Of a stretch of DNA of 35,778 bases, positions 7,266-14,847 are shown one piece after another. The DNA is from Actinomycetota bacterium (GTDB taxonomy: Bacteria; Actinomycetota; Actinomycetes; UBA12327): the NCBI GenBank assembly GCA_026392555.1, contig JAPLBW010000028.1, positions 1-35,778 on the forward strand, read 5' to 3'. The notes under the pieces were generated by a model. That model saw nothing but the letters and a program-made list of their open reading frames with translations. It was not told where the DNA came from and searched no databases. Each line of letters starts with the position of its first letter. Position 1 is the stretch's first letter. Both the position numbers and the translations under genes were made by a program.

Positions 7266-8078
7266 TTAGGAAACGGATGGTCGAGGAATCTGGCGGTCAG
7301 CTCCCCAAAGTGCATTGACCAAACGCTCTTCAATGTCAGGTCCAAGTCGGCGAGCGGCGAGGACGTTTGCAGGGTCTCGCTTAACGATGGTACGGCGTAA
7401 AATCAGATCGCGCTCGGCCAATTCAGCACGTTTTTCGACCGGGACAGGCGTAGCTTCCTTGACCCAGCCAAGCCAGATGTCCACCAGGCGGTGGGCCTCG
7501 GTGCGCATGAGTTCCCAGTTCTCCTCGTTGTTGTCCAACGAGGAGCAGATAGCGACGTCGCTGAGTACCTGGCGGATGTAGGCGCTACGGCTAACGAACT
7601 GGGTCAGACGTGGGTCCACGCGCAATTCCAGGTAGTGCTCGTTGCGTGGCTCGATGTACTTGTCGAAGTAGTCGACATTGGTGTTCAAGTCCTGACGCGC
7701 AGGAGTGTCTAAGTAAATCCACGGGCGAGGGGAGGTGCCGAAGGCGATACCCAAGTGCGGAACGTCGATGTGCGGGCCAAGCCAGACCGTCACGTGCACG
7801 TTGACGAACGCGCGCTTGAAGTCGCCGATCCAGGCGTGCGCCAGCCAGTCAACTTCGGGGCCGGTATAGGCATTGAGTGATCCACCAGGCCCCTCAACAC
7901 CGTCAGCGCCATAGTGCTCAAGGTCTGCGTAGCCGGGGTCACGGTGGAGCTCGAAGACCGGGCGAATCTTGTCCATCAATTCGTTAGAGATCTTCCAGCC
8001 GTTTTCCCAAACGTCCGTGACGTCGAGGGCGCCTGCGCCATCAACCATGTCCGCTATGAGAGCAACTGTTTCCGCCAT
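7266..8078 (-). CDS. RCCR-like bilin reductase-superfamily protein, subfamily B copy 1
   Basis: This 270-residue protein gives the best by-eye match to plant red chlorophyll catabolite reductase in the window. Matching elements are VPHLGIAFG before LDTPARQDL and VDYFDKY, then SRSAYIRQVLSDVAI (plant form SPS.FVR..FSP.A), VDIWLGWVKEA, AERDLILRRTIVKRDP and a final ERLVNALWG. Asp235 lies at the position of the plant active-site Asp291 (from memory). The substrate-site Glu of plants is replaced by Ala112. Plant RCCR reduces red chlorophyll catabolite with electrons from ferredoxin. The ATG follows a GAGGAA site. It starts a two-gene leftward unit and is divergent from the subfamily A gene at 8316. 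The superfamily call is firm; the exact substrate is not known. Confidence 0.75.
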   Translation of the reverse strand: MAETVALIADMVDGAGALDVTDVWENGWKISNELMDKIRPVFELHRDPGYADLEHYGADGVEGPGGSLNAYTGPEVDWLAHAWIGDFKRAFVNVHVTVWLGPHIDVPHLGIAFGTSPRPWIYLDTPARQDLNTNVDYFDKYIEPRNEHYLELRVDPRLTQFVSRSAYIRQVLSDVAICSSLDNNEENWELMRTEAHRLVDIWLGWVKEATPVPVEKRAELAERDLILRRTIVKRDPANVLAARRLGPDIEERLVNALWGADRQIPRPSVS

Positions 8079-8248
8079 GTTGGATTCCTCGTTTCGGGTG
8101 GAGCAAAAGTGGGGATTGGACGTTGCCTAAGAGTTAGTCTGTTGTCCAAGCCTTCGTGGTTAGTGGCGATACCCTTCCATATCAGGCCTAGCAAAGACAC
8201 CCCGGTTGCCGCCTTTTTACCCTTCGGGCAGGCAACACGGTTATTTCA

Positions 8249-8261
8249 GGGCTAAAGTCAC
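8249..8261. promoter_or_regulatory. Weak copy of the island motif between two divergent RCCR-like genes
   Basis: GGGCTAAAGTCAC differs at three positions from the clean palindrome GGGACAAAGTCCC found before the RCCR-like gene at 11662. It lies 54 bases upstream of the 8316 start. The left half is poor, so this is a tentative site. Confidence 0.25.
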
Positions 8262-8315
8262 GGCTTAACCAGCATGGCCCTCACGCCGGGGGCACCACCG
8301 ATGGAGGAGTTTTTC

Positions 8316-9074
8316 ATGAGTTTGCCCAAGGACCTTGCTGACCGCACGCTAGTGGAGATGGTCGAGCGCACCGGCGCGGTTGAAGTCCACGGCGAAGACG
8401 GTGGCGCTTACTTGACCTTGATGAGCCCGTTTGGTCCGGACCCCGTTGGCAAGATGCGGGTGTTCAAGTCGGACACGGTGAAGAAGATCGTCTACTGCGG
8501 GTTGACAGTGGAAAAATTCAAGATGGACACTCACATGATCTTCGGCTTTACCGCAGAAGACTCGCCTTTGCCGCACTTCACCTTGGACTCGGTGAACGCC
8601 AACGGGAGTTTGGCCTTTCACCTTGACCTGATCACGAAGGCGGAGTTGTCTGTTCATGTTCCCTATATGGACTACGTCTATGGCGGTTTGACAGACACGT
8701 TCAATGACACGATCAAGTGGGAAGGGCTCTCACGCGCGCAAGTTGGACCTCGTCAGTACGCAATGATGTCGCCATGGATGTTGGTTAGCCGCGCCACTGA
8801 ACCCACCTTCCGCCGGTTCTCAGGTGAGGATGATGACCAGGGCCGTGGCCCCGTCAAGACGTACTTGAATTACTGGCTTGACTTGGTCGATGCGGGGGTT
8901 CCCGATGATGTCGCGGCGACGGTGAGCACGGACGAAATCATGGCTCACGATCACAAGCTGCGGTACAACTTGTTCAGCCCCGAGGTTGACCCGGTCTGGC
9001 GTGACGTGGGCAAGATCGTGGGCGAAGACACTGCCGAGAAGATGCGCCAGATGCTCTTGTCGAATGCCTGGTAG
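8316..9074 (+). CDS. RCCR / bilin-reductase-superfamily protein, subfamily A copy 2
   Basis: This 252-residue paralogue of the protein at 2293-3120 shares THMIFGFTAEDSPLPHFTLDSV, HLDL, PYMDYVYGGLTDT, YLNYWLDLVDAGVP and FSPEVDPVWRDVG. Asp91 and Asp225 align with the two acidic residues thought to matter in plant RCCR (from memory: Glu154 and Asp291), so unlike subfamily B it keeps an acid at both places. I chose the ATG at 8316 because GGAGGAG lies just upstream; an in-frame ATG at 8274 has no good site. It is followed 24 bases later by an MFS exporter gene, so reductase and transporter may be one unit. Function as a bilin or opened-chlorin reductase is inferred. Confidence 0.65.
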   Translation: MSLPKDLADRTLVEMVERTGAVEVHGEDGGAYLTLMSPFGPDPVGKMRVFKSDTVKKIVYCGLTVEKFKMDTHMIFGFTAEDSPLPHFTLDSVNANGSLAFHLDLITKAELSVHVPYMDYVYGGLTDTFNDTIKWEGLSRAQVGPRQYAMMSPWMLVSRATEPTFRRFSGEDDDQGRGPVKTYLNYWLDLVDAGVPDDVAATVSTDEIMAHDHKLRYNLFSPEVDPVWRDVGKIVGEDTAEKMRQMLLSNAW

Positions 9075-9098
9075 GGGCAACCGATAGATTCATCGGTC

Positions 9099-10706
9099 AT
9101 GGAGACCGTCGAAGAGCGCATTTATCGTCGTCGCTGGTTAACGATGCTTACCCTGGTTTCAGGGTTGATCGTCGTGATCATCGACAACACGATCCTGAAT
9201 GTCGCGTTACCGAGTATCTCGCAGCAACTGGGTGCAAGCCAAGCCCAATTGACCGGTGCGATCTTGTCGTATGCCGTGGTGTTCGGAAGTTTGCAGTTCA
9301 CCGCAGGTGTCCTTGGCGACCGCTGGGGTCGTAAGCGCATCTTCATGATCGGGCTAGTTCTGTTCGGCCTGGCATCGCTGGCCGCGTCGCAGTCGCAAAG
9401 CCCGAACCAGCTGGTCGGGTACCGCGCGCTGATGGCTATCGGGGCTGCGATGATCACGCCTCAAACTCTGTCGATTTTGACTAACGTTTTCCCGCCAGCC
9501 GAGCGTGGGCGCGCGATCGCGATTTGGGCGGGATGCACCGGTGCCTCCTTGGCCCTGGGCCCCATCGTGGGCGGGTTGCTGCTGGATTATTTCTGGTGGG
9601 GCAGCATCTTCTTCATCAATGTCCCCATTGTTATCGGCACGTTCATCGCCGCGTGGTTCCTTGTTCCTGAATCAAAGAACCCCAACGCAGGCAAAGTCGA
9701 TCCGGCCGGCATTGCCTTGTCGGTTGTTGGTTTGGGCGCATTGATTTTTGGTTTGGTGTATGGCGGCGAAGAGCGTGACTGGTCGTCGGTGTTGTCCACC
9801 GGGATGATCGTCTTTGGTGTGGCTGTTCTGGCGTTGTTCGTGCTCGTGGAAAGCAAGATTGCGAGCCCGTCCTTTGACGTTCGCTTCTTTAAAAATCCTC
9901 GCTTTAGTGCCGCGTCGATCGCGGCTGGGTTTGCCTTCTTTGCCCTCTTTGGGATTTCGTTCTTCCTGACCTTCTACTTCCAATTTGTTAAGGGCTTGAC
10001 TCCTTTGCAGGCCGGGTTGTCGGTACTTCCCGTGGGAATTGCTCAGGTGATCTTTGCCCCGCGGGCACCCAAGCTCGTCGCGCGGATCGGACCGAAGTTC
10101 ACCATCGCTTTGGGGCTGATCGTTCTAGCGATGTCTTTGTTCGGCTACGTATTTGTCTCCATAGACGATCCGGTCTGGCACGTCTACGTCCTCGGGTTCT
10201 TCACCGGTGCAGGGTTGGCTAATGTGGTTGCGCCTTCTACTGAATCAGTGATGTCGAGCCTGCCGCCGGAAAATGCTGGGGCAGGTGCTGCGGTGAATAA
10301 CACGACGCGTCAAGTCAGCGGCGCACTCGGTATTGCTGTCTTTGGAACGATCCTGCAGGTGATGTATGCCCGAGCGATTCAGCCATCGTTAGTTTTCTTG
10401 CCTGAATCGGTGCGCGATCAAGCGAGTCGATCCATCGGTGATACCTACGTCGTCCTTCGCGGCCTTGCTGAGACGGACCCAGCCGCAGCGCAAAAAGCTG
10501 GTCAAGAGTTTTTGTGTGAGGCAGGTCAAGCGTGCGCTGCTGGACAGGCCTACCTCACCGGCGTTCACGTCACAGCGGTTATTGCAGCAATCTTTGCGCT
10601 TACTGGCGCGGCTGTGGTCTTGCGATACTTGCCACGGAAGGGAATGGCCGTGAGCTACACGCGGTCGGTACCCGATAGTGAGCCCAGCGCACAGCCTGCC
10701 GAGTAG
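9099..10706 (+). CDS. MFS efflux transporter, DHA2 (14-helix) type
   Basis: This 535-residue membrane protein begins with a first helix ending VVIIDNTILNVALPSI and the loop motif GDRWGRKRIF. Both are hallmarks of DHA2 drug:H+ antiporters (EmrB/QacA group). About 14 hydrophobic segments fit that family. An unusual loop near residues 450-480 has two cysteines (FLCEAGQACAAG). Such proteins export hydrophobic or amphipathic compounds. In this setting, efflux of phototoxic or surplus tetrapyrrole products is an attractive guess but no more. The ATG has only a weak ribosome site, and a CCGAT/ATCGG inverted repeat sits just before it; it probably relies on read-through from the 8316 gene. The TauE-type gene follows after 8 bases. 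Confidence 0.9.
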   Translation: METVEERIYRRRWLTMLTLVSGLIVVIIDNTILNVALPSISQQLGASQAQLTGAILSYAVVFGSLQFTAGVLGDRWGRKRIFMIGLVLFGLASLAASQSQSPNQLVGYRALMAIGAAMITPQTLSILTNVFPPAERGRAIAIWAGCTGASLALGPIVGGLLLDYFWWGSIFFINVPIVIGTFIAAWFLVPESKNPNAGKVDPAGIALSVVGLGALIFGLVYGGEERDWSSVLSTGMIVFGVAVLALFVLVESKIASPSFDVRFFKNPRFSAASIAAGFAFFALFGISFFLTFYFQFVKGLTPLQAGLSVLPVGIAQVIFAPRAPKLVARIGPKFTIALGLIVLAMSLFGYVFVSIDDPVWHVYVLGFFTGAGLANVVAPSTESVMSSLPPENAGAGAAVNNTTRQVSGALGIAVFGTILQVMYARAIQPSLVFLPESVRDQASRSIGDTYVVLRGLAETDPAAAQKAGQEFLCEAGQACAAGQAYLTGVHVTAVIAAIFALTGAAVVLRYLPRKGMAVSYTRSVPDSEPSAQPAE

Positions 10707-10714
10707 ACCATTCG

Positions 10715-11488
10715 ATGAACTCAGGGCTTGCACAAATCCTCGCAGTGATTGCGGCCGGCTTTAGTGCGGGCGCCATTAATGCGGTGGCTGCTGGGGGAAC
10801 TTTGATTGCCTTCCCAGTGTTGTTGTGGGCCGGTGTTCCGCCGTATTCGGCAAATATTGCCTGCAGCATCGGGTTGCTCCCCGGATATGCCAGCGGTGCT
10901 TATGGCTATCGCCACGTCATGGATCAAGTCGCAGCTATTCGCACGCGGTTAATCGTTGTCGTTTCCCTTGGTGGCGTAGTGGGAGCGTTGTTATTGATCG
11001 TTACACCTCGTGATTCGTTCACCGCCGTTGTGCCGTACTTGATTTTGCTCTCGGTCGGGTTATTTGCTGCGCGTCCTTGGTTAACACGCATGCTTCAAGC
11101 GCGCGGTTCGGGGCCACAGTTAGCCAGCGCCCGCATGAGCGTTGCTTTGGGTGTTTGCATCTTCCTCGCGGGCGCGTATGGCTCGTACTTTGGTGCCGCT
11201 TTGGGGATCGTGTTGTTGACCATTTTGGGCACGCTTTTGCATTCCAACATGAAGGCCAGCAATGGCATGAAGTCAGTGCTGTCGTTTTGCTGCGTAGCTG
11301 CTGGTGCTTGCCTCTTCATCGTGGCCGGCCGCGTGGATTGGCTCCCCGCAGCCCTCTTGGTGGCATCCTCCACTGTCGGTGGCTTTGTCGGTGCTCGCGT
11401 CGGCTTACGAGTCCCAGACGTGGCCTTGCGTTGGATCGTCATTGTCATGGGAACGGCTGCCTCAATTGGCCTTTTCCTCAAAGCCTGA
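10715..11488 (+). CDS. TauE/SafE-family membrane transporter
   Basis: This 257-residue protein has about eight hydrophobic helices. The N-terminal motif GAINAVAAGGTLIAFPVLL and a second related half with FLAGAYGSYFGAALGIVLL are typical of TauE/SafE (YfcA-like) proteins, with their duplicated four-helix units. Characterised members export sulfite, sulfoacetate or other small organic anions. It follows the MFS gene by eight bases and is thus in the same rightward unit. It may export a small carboxylate made by the island. No specific substrate can be read from the sequence. Confidence 0.85.
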   Translation: MNSGLAQILAVIAAGFSAGAINAVAAGGTLIAFPVLLWAGVPPYSANIACSIGLLPGYASGAYGYRHVMDQVAAIRTRLIVVVSLGGVVGALLLIVTPRDSFTAVVPYLILLSVGLFAARPWLTRMLQARGSGPQLASARMSVALGVCIFLAGAYGSYFGAALGIVLLTILGTLLHSNMKASNGMKSVLSFCCVAAGACLFIVAGRVDWLPAALLVASSTVGGFVGARVGLRVPDVALRWIVIVMGTAASIGLFLKA

Positions 11489-11548
11489 GCCCACCCGAGT
11501 CCTTGCTCCATCGATCTCAGCGCGACCTGTCCTTCGGCCCCTGTTGAA

Positions 11549-11562
11549 GGGGACAAAGTCCC
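11549..11562. promoter_or_regulatory. Candidate operator upstream of an RCCR-like gene (GGGAC-AAA-GTCCC)
   Basis: GGGACAAAGTCCC (11550-11562) is a perfect 5-bp inverted repeat around AAA, about 100 bases upstream of the RCCR-like gene at 11662. It is the cleanest member of the motif set seen across the island and resembles, with one base less spacing, DosR/NarL-type boxes. Confidence 0.45.
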
Positions 11563-11661
11563 GCCTCGTCCGGATAGGATTGACTCCACACAGAAATGAA
11601 CGGATTCTGTGTGCACGCCGATCGGATTGTGCGTCAGGTCCACTTATAAGAGGAGGCTGCT

Positions 11662-12486
11662 ATGGGCGAGACCATGGTGTCTGTTGAAGAGTTGGTAGCC
11701 CAAAGTGGCCCCGTTGATGTCACGTGGGTCTATGAACAATGGCGCGAGAAGTTGGCCGTAATGATGGCCAAACTGCAGGATCGCTTTGAACTCGTGCCAG
11801 ATGAGTCCACCAATGGTTTAGAAATTGCTGGCGAAATCGGTTCGGGGATTCACGGGCAAGTGCAGTGCTTTGCTGGTCCGGAGATTGACTGGATGGTCTA
11901 TTCGTGGATGGCAGACCCCAAGAACGGATTTGCCAACATGCACATCACGATCAGCCCAGGACCACAGGTAGACGTTCCCCTCTTCGGCATGGCTTTTGCT
12001 TGCTTTGGTGAGCGTCCGTGGGGATTTATGGATTTTGGTGCCCGCCGCGAAGCAGCCGTTAACACCGACTATTACTTCAAGTACTACGAGCCGCTTAATG
12101 AGCGCTGGCTCAATGTTCGACGGGACAATCCGCAACTCGACTGGTTCATGTCGCCATCAGGGTATGTGCGCCAGGTGCTTTCGCCGATCGCTTTTTGTTA
12201 CTCCGGACCGCCTGAGCAAAAGACGGTTGACCTCATCCAAGGTGAAGCCGATTACATGCTTGACGAGTGGATGAAGATGTTCGATGCGGCCGACCCGGTT
12301 CCTGCGGATCAGCAGGACGAGTTGTGCCAATACACCGAAGACTGGCGTAGCACGGTGGCTCAGCTTGACCCAGCCAACAGCATCGCTGTGAAGCTCTTTG
12401 GTCAAGACATCTGTGACCAATTGGTGATGGCGCTGGGTGGAACGCAGCGCCAGTTACCCCATGCCGGCAAGTTCTGGACCAAGTAG
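11662..12486 (+). CDS. RCCR-like bilin reductase-superfamily protein, subfamily B copy 2
   Basis: This 274-residue paralogue of the 7266-8078 product shares GPEIDWMVYSWM, MHITISPGPQVDVP, NTDYYFKYYEPLNERWL, SPSGYVRQVLSPIAF and LDPANSIAVKLFG. The segment SPSGYVRQVLSP is nearly the plant RCCR form, and Asp236 matches the plant active-site Asp (from memory). The second acidic position is Ala111, as in the other subfamily B copy. A strong AGGAGG site precedes the ATG, and a perfect GGGAC/GTCCC palindrome lies upstream. The alpha/beta hydrolase gene follows 18 bases later. The cell thus has four members of this superfamily close together, which suggests successive or substrate-specific reductions, or heteromers. 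Confidence 0.75.
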   Translation: MGETMVSVEELVAQSGPVDVTWVYEQWREKLAVMMAKLQDRFELVPDESTNGLEIAGEIGSGIHGQVQCFAGPEIDWMVYSWMADPKNGFANMHITISPGPQVDVPLFGMAFACFGERPWGFMDFGARREAAVNTDYYFKYYEPLNERWLNVRRDNPQLDWFMSPSGYVRQVLSPIAFCYSGPPEQKTVDLIQGEADYMLDEWMKMFDAADPVPADQQDELCQYTEDWRSTVAQLDPANSIAVKLFGQDICDQLVMALGGTQRQLPHAGKFWTK

Positions 12487-12504
12487 AAATCCGACGAGAC
12501 GACA

Positions 12505-13500
12505 ATGAGTGAACAGCAGAATCTGGTCCGGTCCCTGTGGGATGCAGTCAAGGTAGAAGGTTTGGATGCGCCGTACGACACTGCGCACCTGCGGATTTAT
12601 TACGCAGCAACGAATCCGAACACTCTCGAAGTCGACATGTCGGGAATTATGCCGGCTGCCAAGCGGTCGCCGGCACCCGTCGTGTTGTTTCTTGGTGGCG
12701 TCAACATTGGTCAGGATTCGCTGCGTTGGTTGATGATCAACTTGGTGGAAGCCGGCTACGTGTGCGTCACTTTCGATCTGGTGGGCGAACAAATGCCGGG
12801 CTTCTACGGCACCACCCCAGGTCTTGATTTATCCGCTCTGCAAGCTGGTGTGTATGGCACGCGACCACCATCGATTGCCATTCAGCCCATCCTTGACCGC
12901 CTGGCTGTTCTCAATGCGGAGGGAACCTTGTCGGGCGTCATGGATCTTGATCGACTCGTCCTTGGTGGCCACTCCGGTGGCGGAACGGTCGCCTTGGAGT
13001 CGGCCCGTCGGTCGTACTTCCCGTCGTTGCGCGCTGTAGTCGCGTATGCGGCTCACACGGTGCCGGCTCAGGTTCTCGGTCACCCCGATGGCACGGTTCT
13101 CGAGTGCGCCTCGGATATTCCTGCCTTGTTGATGGCAGGCACCGAAGACGGAACGATGAAGCGCAGCGCAGCTCGGTACCCAGGGCAAGACCCAGCAACG
13201 TTCAATCCGATCGTCATGACTTTTGAGCAGGGAATTCCGGGCGGTCGCGATGATGCTTGGTTTGTTCAGTGGGATGGAGCCAACCATTTTGGGATGGGCT
13301 ATCCATTGGACCCGACCTGTGCTCGTGGATTTCTCGATAGCGAACCCACCACTGATCCAGCGCAGACCAGGGCTGATCTCACAGCGCTAGTTGTGGATTT
13401 TCTTAACGCATACGTTCGCGATGACTCGCAGGCTCTGGCTGCTCTAGAGAAGTTGCTAACTGATCCGCCTAAGACCATCGGGCAAGTTCGCTGCCGCTAG
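12505..13500 (+). CDS. Alpha/beta hydrolase with GHSGGG nucleophile elbow
   Basis: This 331-residue hydrolase has an oxyanion-type strand PAPVVLFLGGVN, a nucleophile elbow LGGHSGGGTVALESA (Ser157 or close) and a late histidine candidate in DGANHFGMG. The GHSxGG elbow in a dienelactone-hydrolase or chlorophyllase-like core is what plant chlorophyllases show (GHSRGG), where the phytyl ester of chlorophyll is cut. Many other esterases share it, so dephytylation or demethylation of a tetrapyrrole is only a context-based suggestion. No signal peptide is visible; it should be cytosolic. It is cotranscribed with the RCCR-like gene before it (18-base gap). Confidence 0.8.
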   Translation: MSEQQNLVRSLWDAVKVEGLDAPYDTAHLRIYYAATNPNTLEVDMSGIMPAAKRSPAPVVLFLGGVNIGQDSLRWLMINLVEAGYVCVTFDLVGEQMPGFYGTTPGLDLSALQAGVYGTRPPSIAIQPILDRLAVLNAEGTLSGVMDLDRLVLGGHSGGGTVALESARRSYFPSLRAVVAYAAHTVPAQVLGHPDGTVLECASDIPALLMAGTEDGTMKRSAARYPGQDPATFNPIVMTFEQGIPGGRDDAWFVQWDGANHFGMGYPLDPTCARGFLDSEPTTDPAQTRADLTALVVDFLNAYVRDDSQALAALEKLLTDPPKTIGQVRCR

Positions 13501-13598
13501 CAGGTGCGGGTCATCGGTGCGGCGGCGTGGCCTATCGCCACCGCGCTAGGCACATTGTCCGTGGAGTTAGGTGTGGATTAGCCCAGATTCTCGGCTAG

Positions 13599-13611
13599 GG
13601 GTCTACGACCC
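13599..13611. promoter_or_regulatory. Candidate operator upstream of the beta-rich gene pair (GGGTC-TAC-GACCC)
   Basis: GGGTCTACGACCC is a perfect 5-bp inverted repeat with a 3-bp spacer, about 100 bases upstream of the gene at 13712. It has the same geometry and the same distance from the start codon as the site before 11662, but A/T is exchanged at one arm position. Confidence 0.4.
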
Positions 13612-13711
13612 AAGACCTGAACTGGGTTCGGGTCTAGACTAAAAACCAGTGAATGTTTCTATCTTAAGAACCGGCCGCAGTGTGTGAAAATTTCTGAGAG
13701 GTAATCAACTC

Positions 13712-14707
13712 ATGACCGATCTTGCGGCTAATTCGGATGCTGCAAATGCACCCATTTTTGTCAACTCTGGCGTAGCGGCGCCTAGTGAATGGCAGAAGAT
13801 CATTGAAGGCACGTGGCACGGCCGCCCGTCGATTTTTGACGGCGATGGCACGCACGTTGGTTACGAGAATGTGGCGCGAGCGAGTGAGTTTTCTAATGGG
13901 CAGACGCACTACTGGATGAACACCAAGTTTGACGGCGGTGGGCACCTGCGTAGTCGCCTTGAGCTCGGTGGAATGTTCTCCTTCGGTGTCATTGACTCCG
14001 ATCAAAACCGGATTTACACGGGGCCCGACTTCTTTGGAGCGGGGCAGCCGTATGGAACGTTCGTTGACTCGAACTACTACTCGCAGGGATGGCAGGCCGA
14101 CCTCGTTACCTGGAACTACATCATCCCGGGCACCGATGTGCAGGTGTATTCGTCGGTTTGTTACGACGGCTGGACGCCAGCAATCGTCTTCGACGGCTTG
14201 TACCTGCGCACCTTTGACCACGAGACTAATCCTGAGACCCAAAAGCGCATTCAAGAGTTCAAGGATCAGGAAGAAGCCCTCGGGCAGATGAATTTTGTGA
14301 CCCCGACGAAGGAAAAGGGAGCATGGAAGGGTTCTGTTGAAGTTTTCGGCGCTGATCAGAAGTTGATCGGTCACAGCGAAGTCGTGATTGAGCATGAGCC
14401 CATTGACTTGATTCGCTCGCGGCAAACGGTGACATGGAGTGGGGTCTTGGAGCGGCAGTACACCTTTGAGCGTGTGCGCCTTGAGCACAAGACCATGTTT
14501 CACGGCCCTGACGTATGGGGCAACCAGATGGCGTATGGCCGTTGTGCTTTCACCGCTCAGCACTTCACCAATGAAGCCACCAAGATCAAGGGCCGCGAGT
14601 TCATGCTGAACTACGACTACGAATTGGTCGTTAACTGGCAGGTCTTTGATGGGAATGCCCTGACGCACGTCGTCGTGGGCGTGCTGACCTGGGAACCTGC
14701 GGTCTGA
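13712..14707 (+). CDS. Beta-rich (calycin-like?) protein of unknown function, copy 1
   Basis: This 331-residue protein is unknown to me. It is a close tandem paralogue of the next gene. Shared blocks are SEWQKxIxGxWHGRP, HVGYExxARASE, YWMN, VIDSDxNRxYxGPDF, GQPYGxFVD, YYSxGWQADL, VYSSV, GAWxGxxEV, YTFERxR, GRxxFTxQHFT and KIKGRE. The alternation of short strands with Gly/Asp turns and many Trp/Tyr suggests two lipocalin-like (calycin) barrels in one chain, a fold that often binds tetrapyrroles or bilins. No signal peptide or membrane segment is seen. GAGAGGT precedes the ATG. With four bilin-reductase-like genes nearby, a binding, chaperone or isomerase role on a linear tetrapyrrole is plausible but unproven. 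Confidence 0.75.
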   Translation: MTDLAANSDAANAPIFVNSGVAAPSEWQKIIEGTWHGRPSIFDGDGTHVGYENVARASEFSNGQTHYWMNTKFDGGGHLRSRLELGGMFSFGVIDSDQNRIYTGPDFFGAGQPYGTFVDSNYYSQGWQADLVTWNYIIPGTDVQVYSSVCYDGWTPAIVFDGLYLRTFDHETNPETQKRIQEFKDQEEALGQMNFVTPTKEKGAWKGSVEVFGADQKLIGHSEVVIEHEPIDLIRSRQTVTWSGVLERQYTFERVRLEHKTMFHGPDVWGNQMAYGRCAFTAQHFTNEATKIKGREFMLNYDYELVVNWQVFDGNALTHVVVGVLTWEPAV

Positions 14708-14728
14708 CCCAGCCCTTGTCGGCTCTAT

Positions 14729-14759
14729 CCTTTGACCTGACCTTTGACCTGACCTTTGA
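14729..14759. repeat. Tandem 12-bp repeat between the two paralogous genes
   Basis: CCTTTGACCTGA is present in two full copies followed by CCTTTGA. It lies in the 140-base gap between the paralogues, about 90 bases before the second start. Direct repeats of this size can be activator sites, or may be replication slippage. Confidence 0.8.
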
Positions 14760-14847
14760 AGCCTTGTTTTGCGTGATTGACGGGCGATGTGGTCGCAGTT
14801 CAGGCACACTAAGGTGGCTTGACGACACGATCAGGAAGTAGGGATAG

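Noticed and set aside
9082..9096. CCGAT/ATCGG repeat before the MFS gene as an operator or attenuator.
   Set aside because: The arms are only five bases and it overlaps the expected ribosome-site region; too short to call.
14729..14759. CRISPR-like repeat array.
   Set aside because: The copies are directly adjacent 12-mers without spacers, and no cas gene is present.
13664..14809. A 381-codon open frame on the minus strand across the first beta-rich gene.
   Set aside because: It is antisense to a well-supported gene with a paralogue next to it, has no recognisable family, and its composition mirrors the codon bias of the plus-strand gene.
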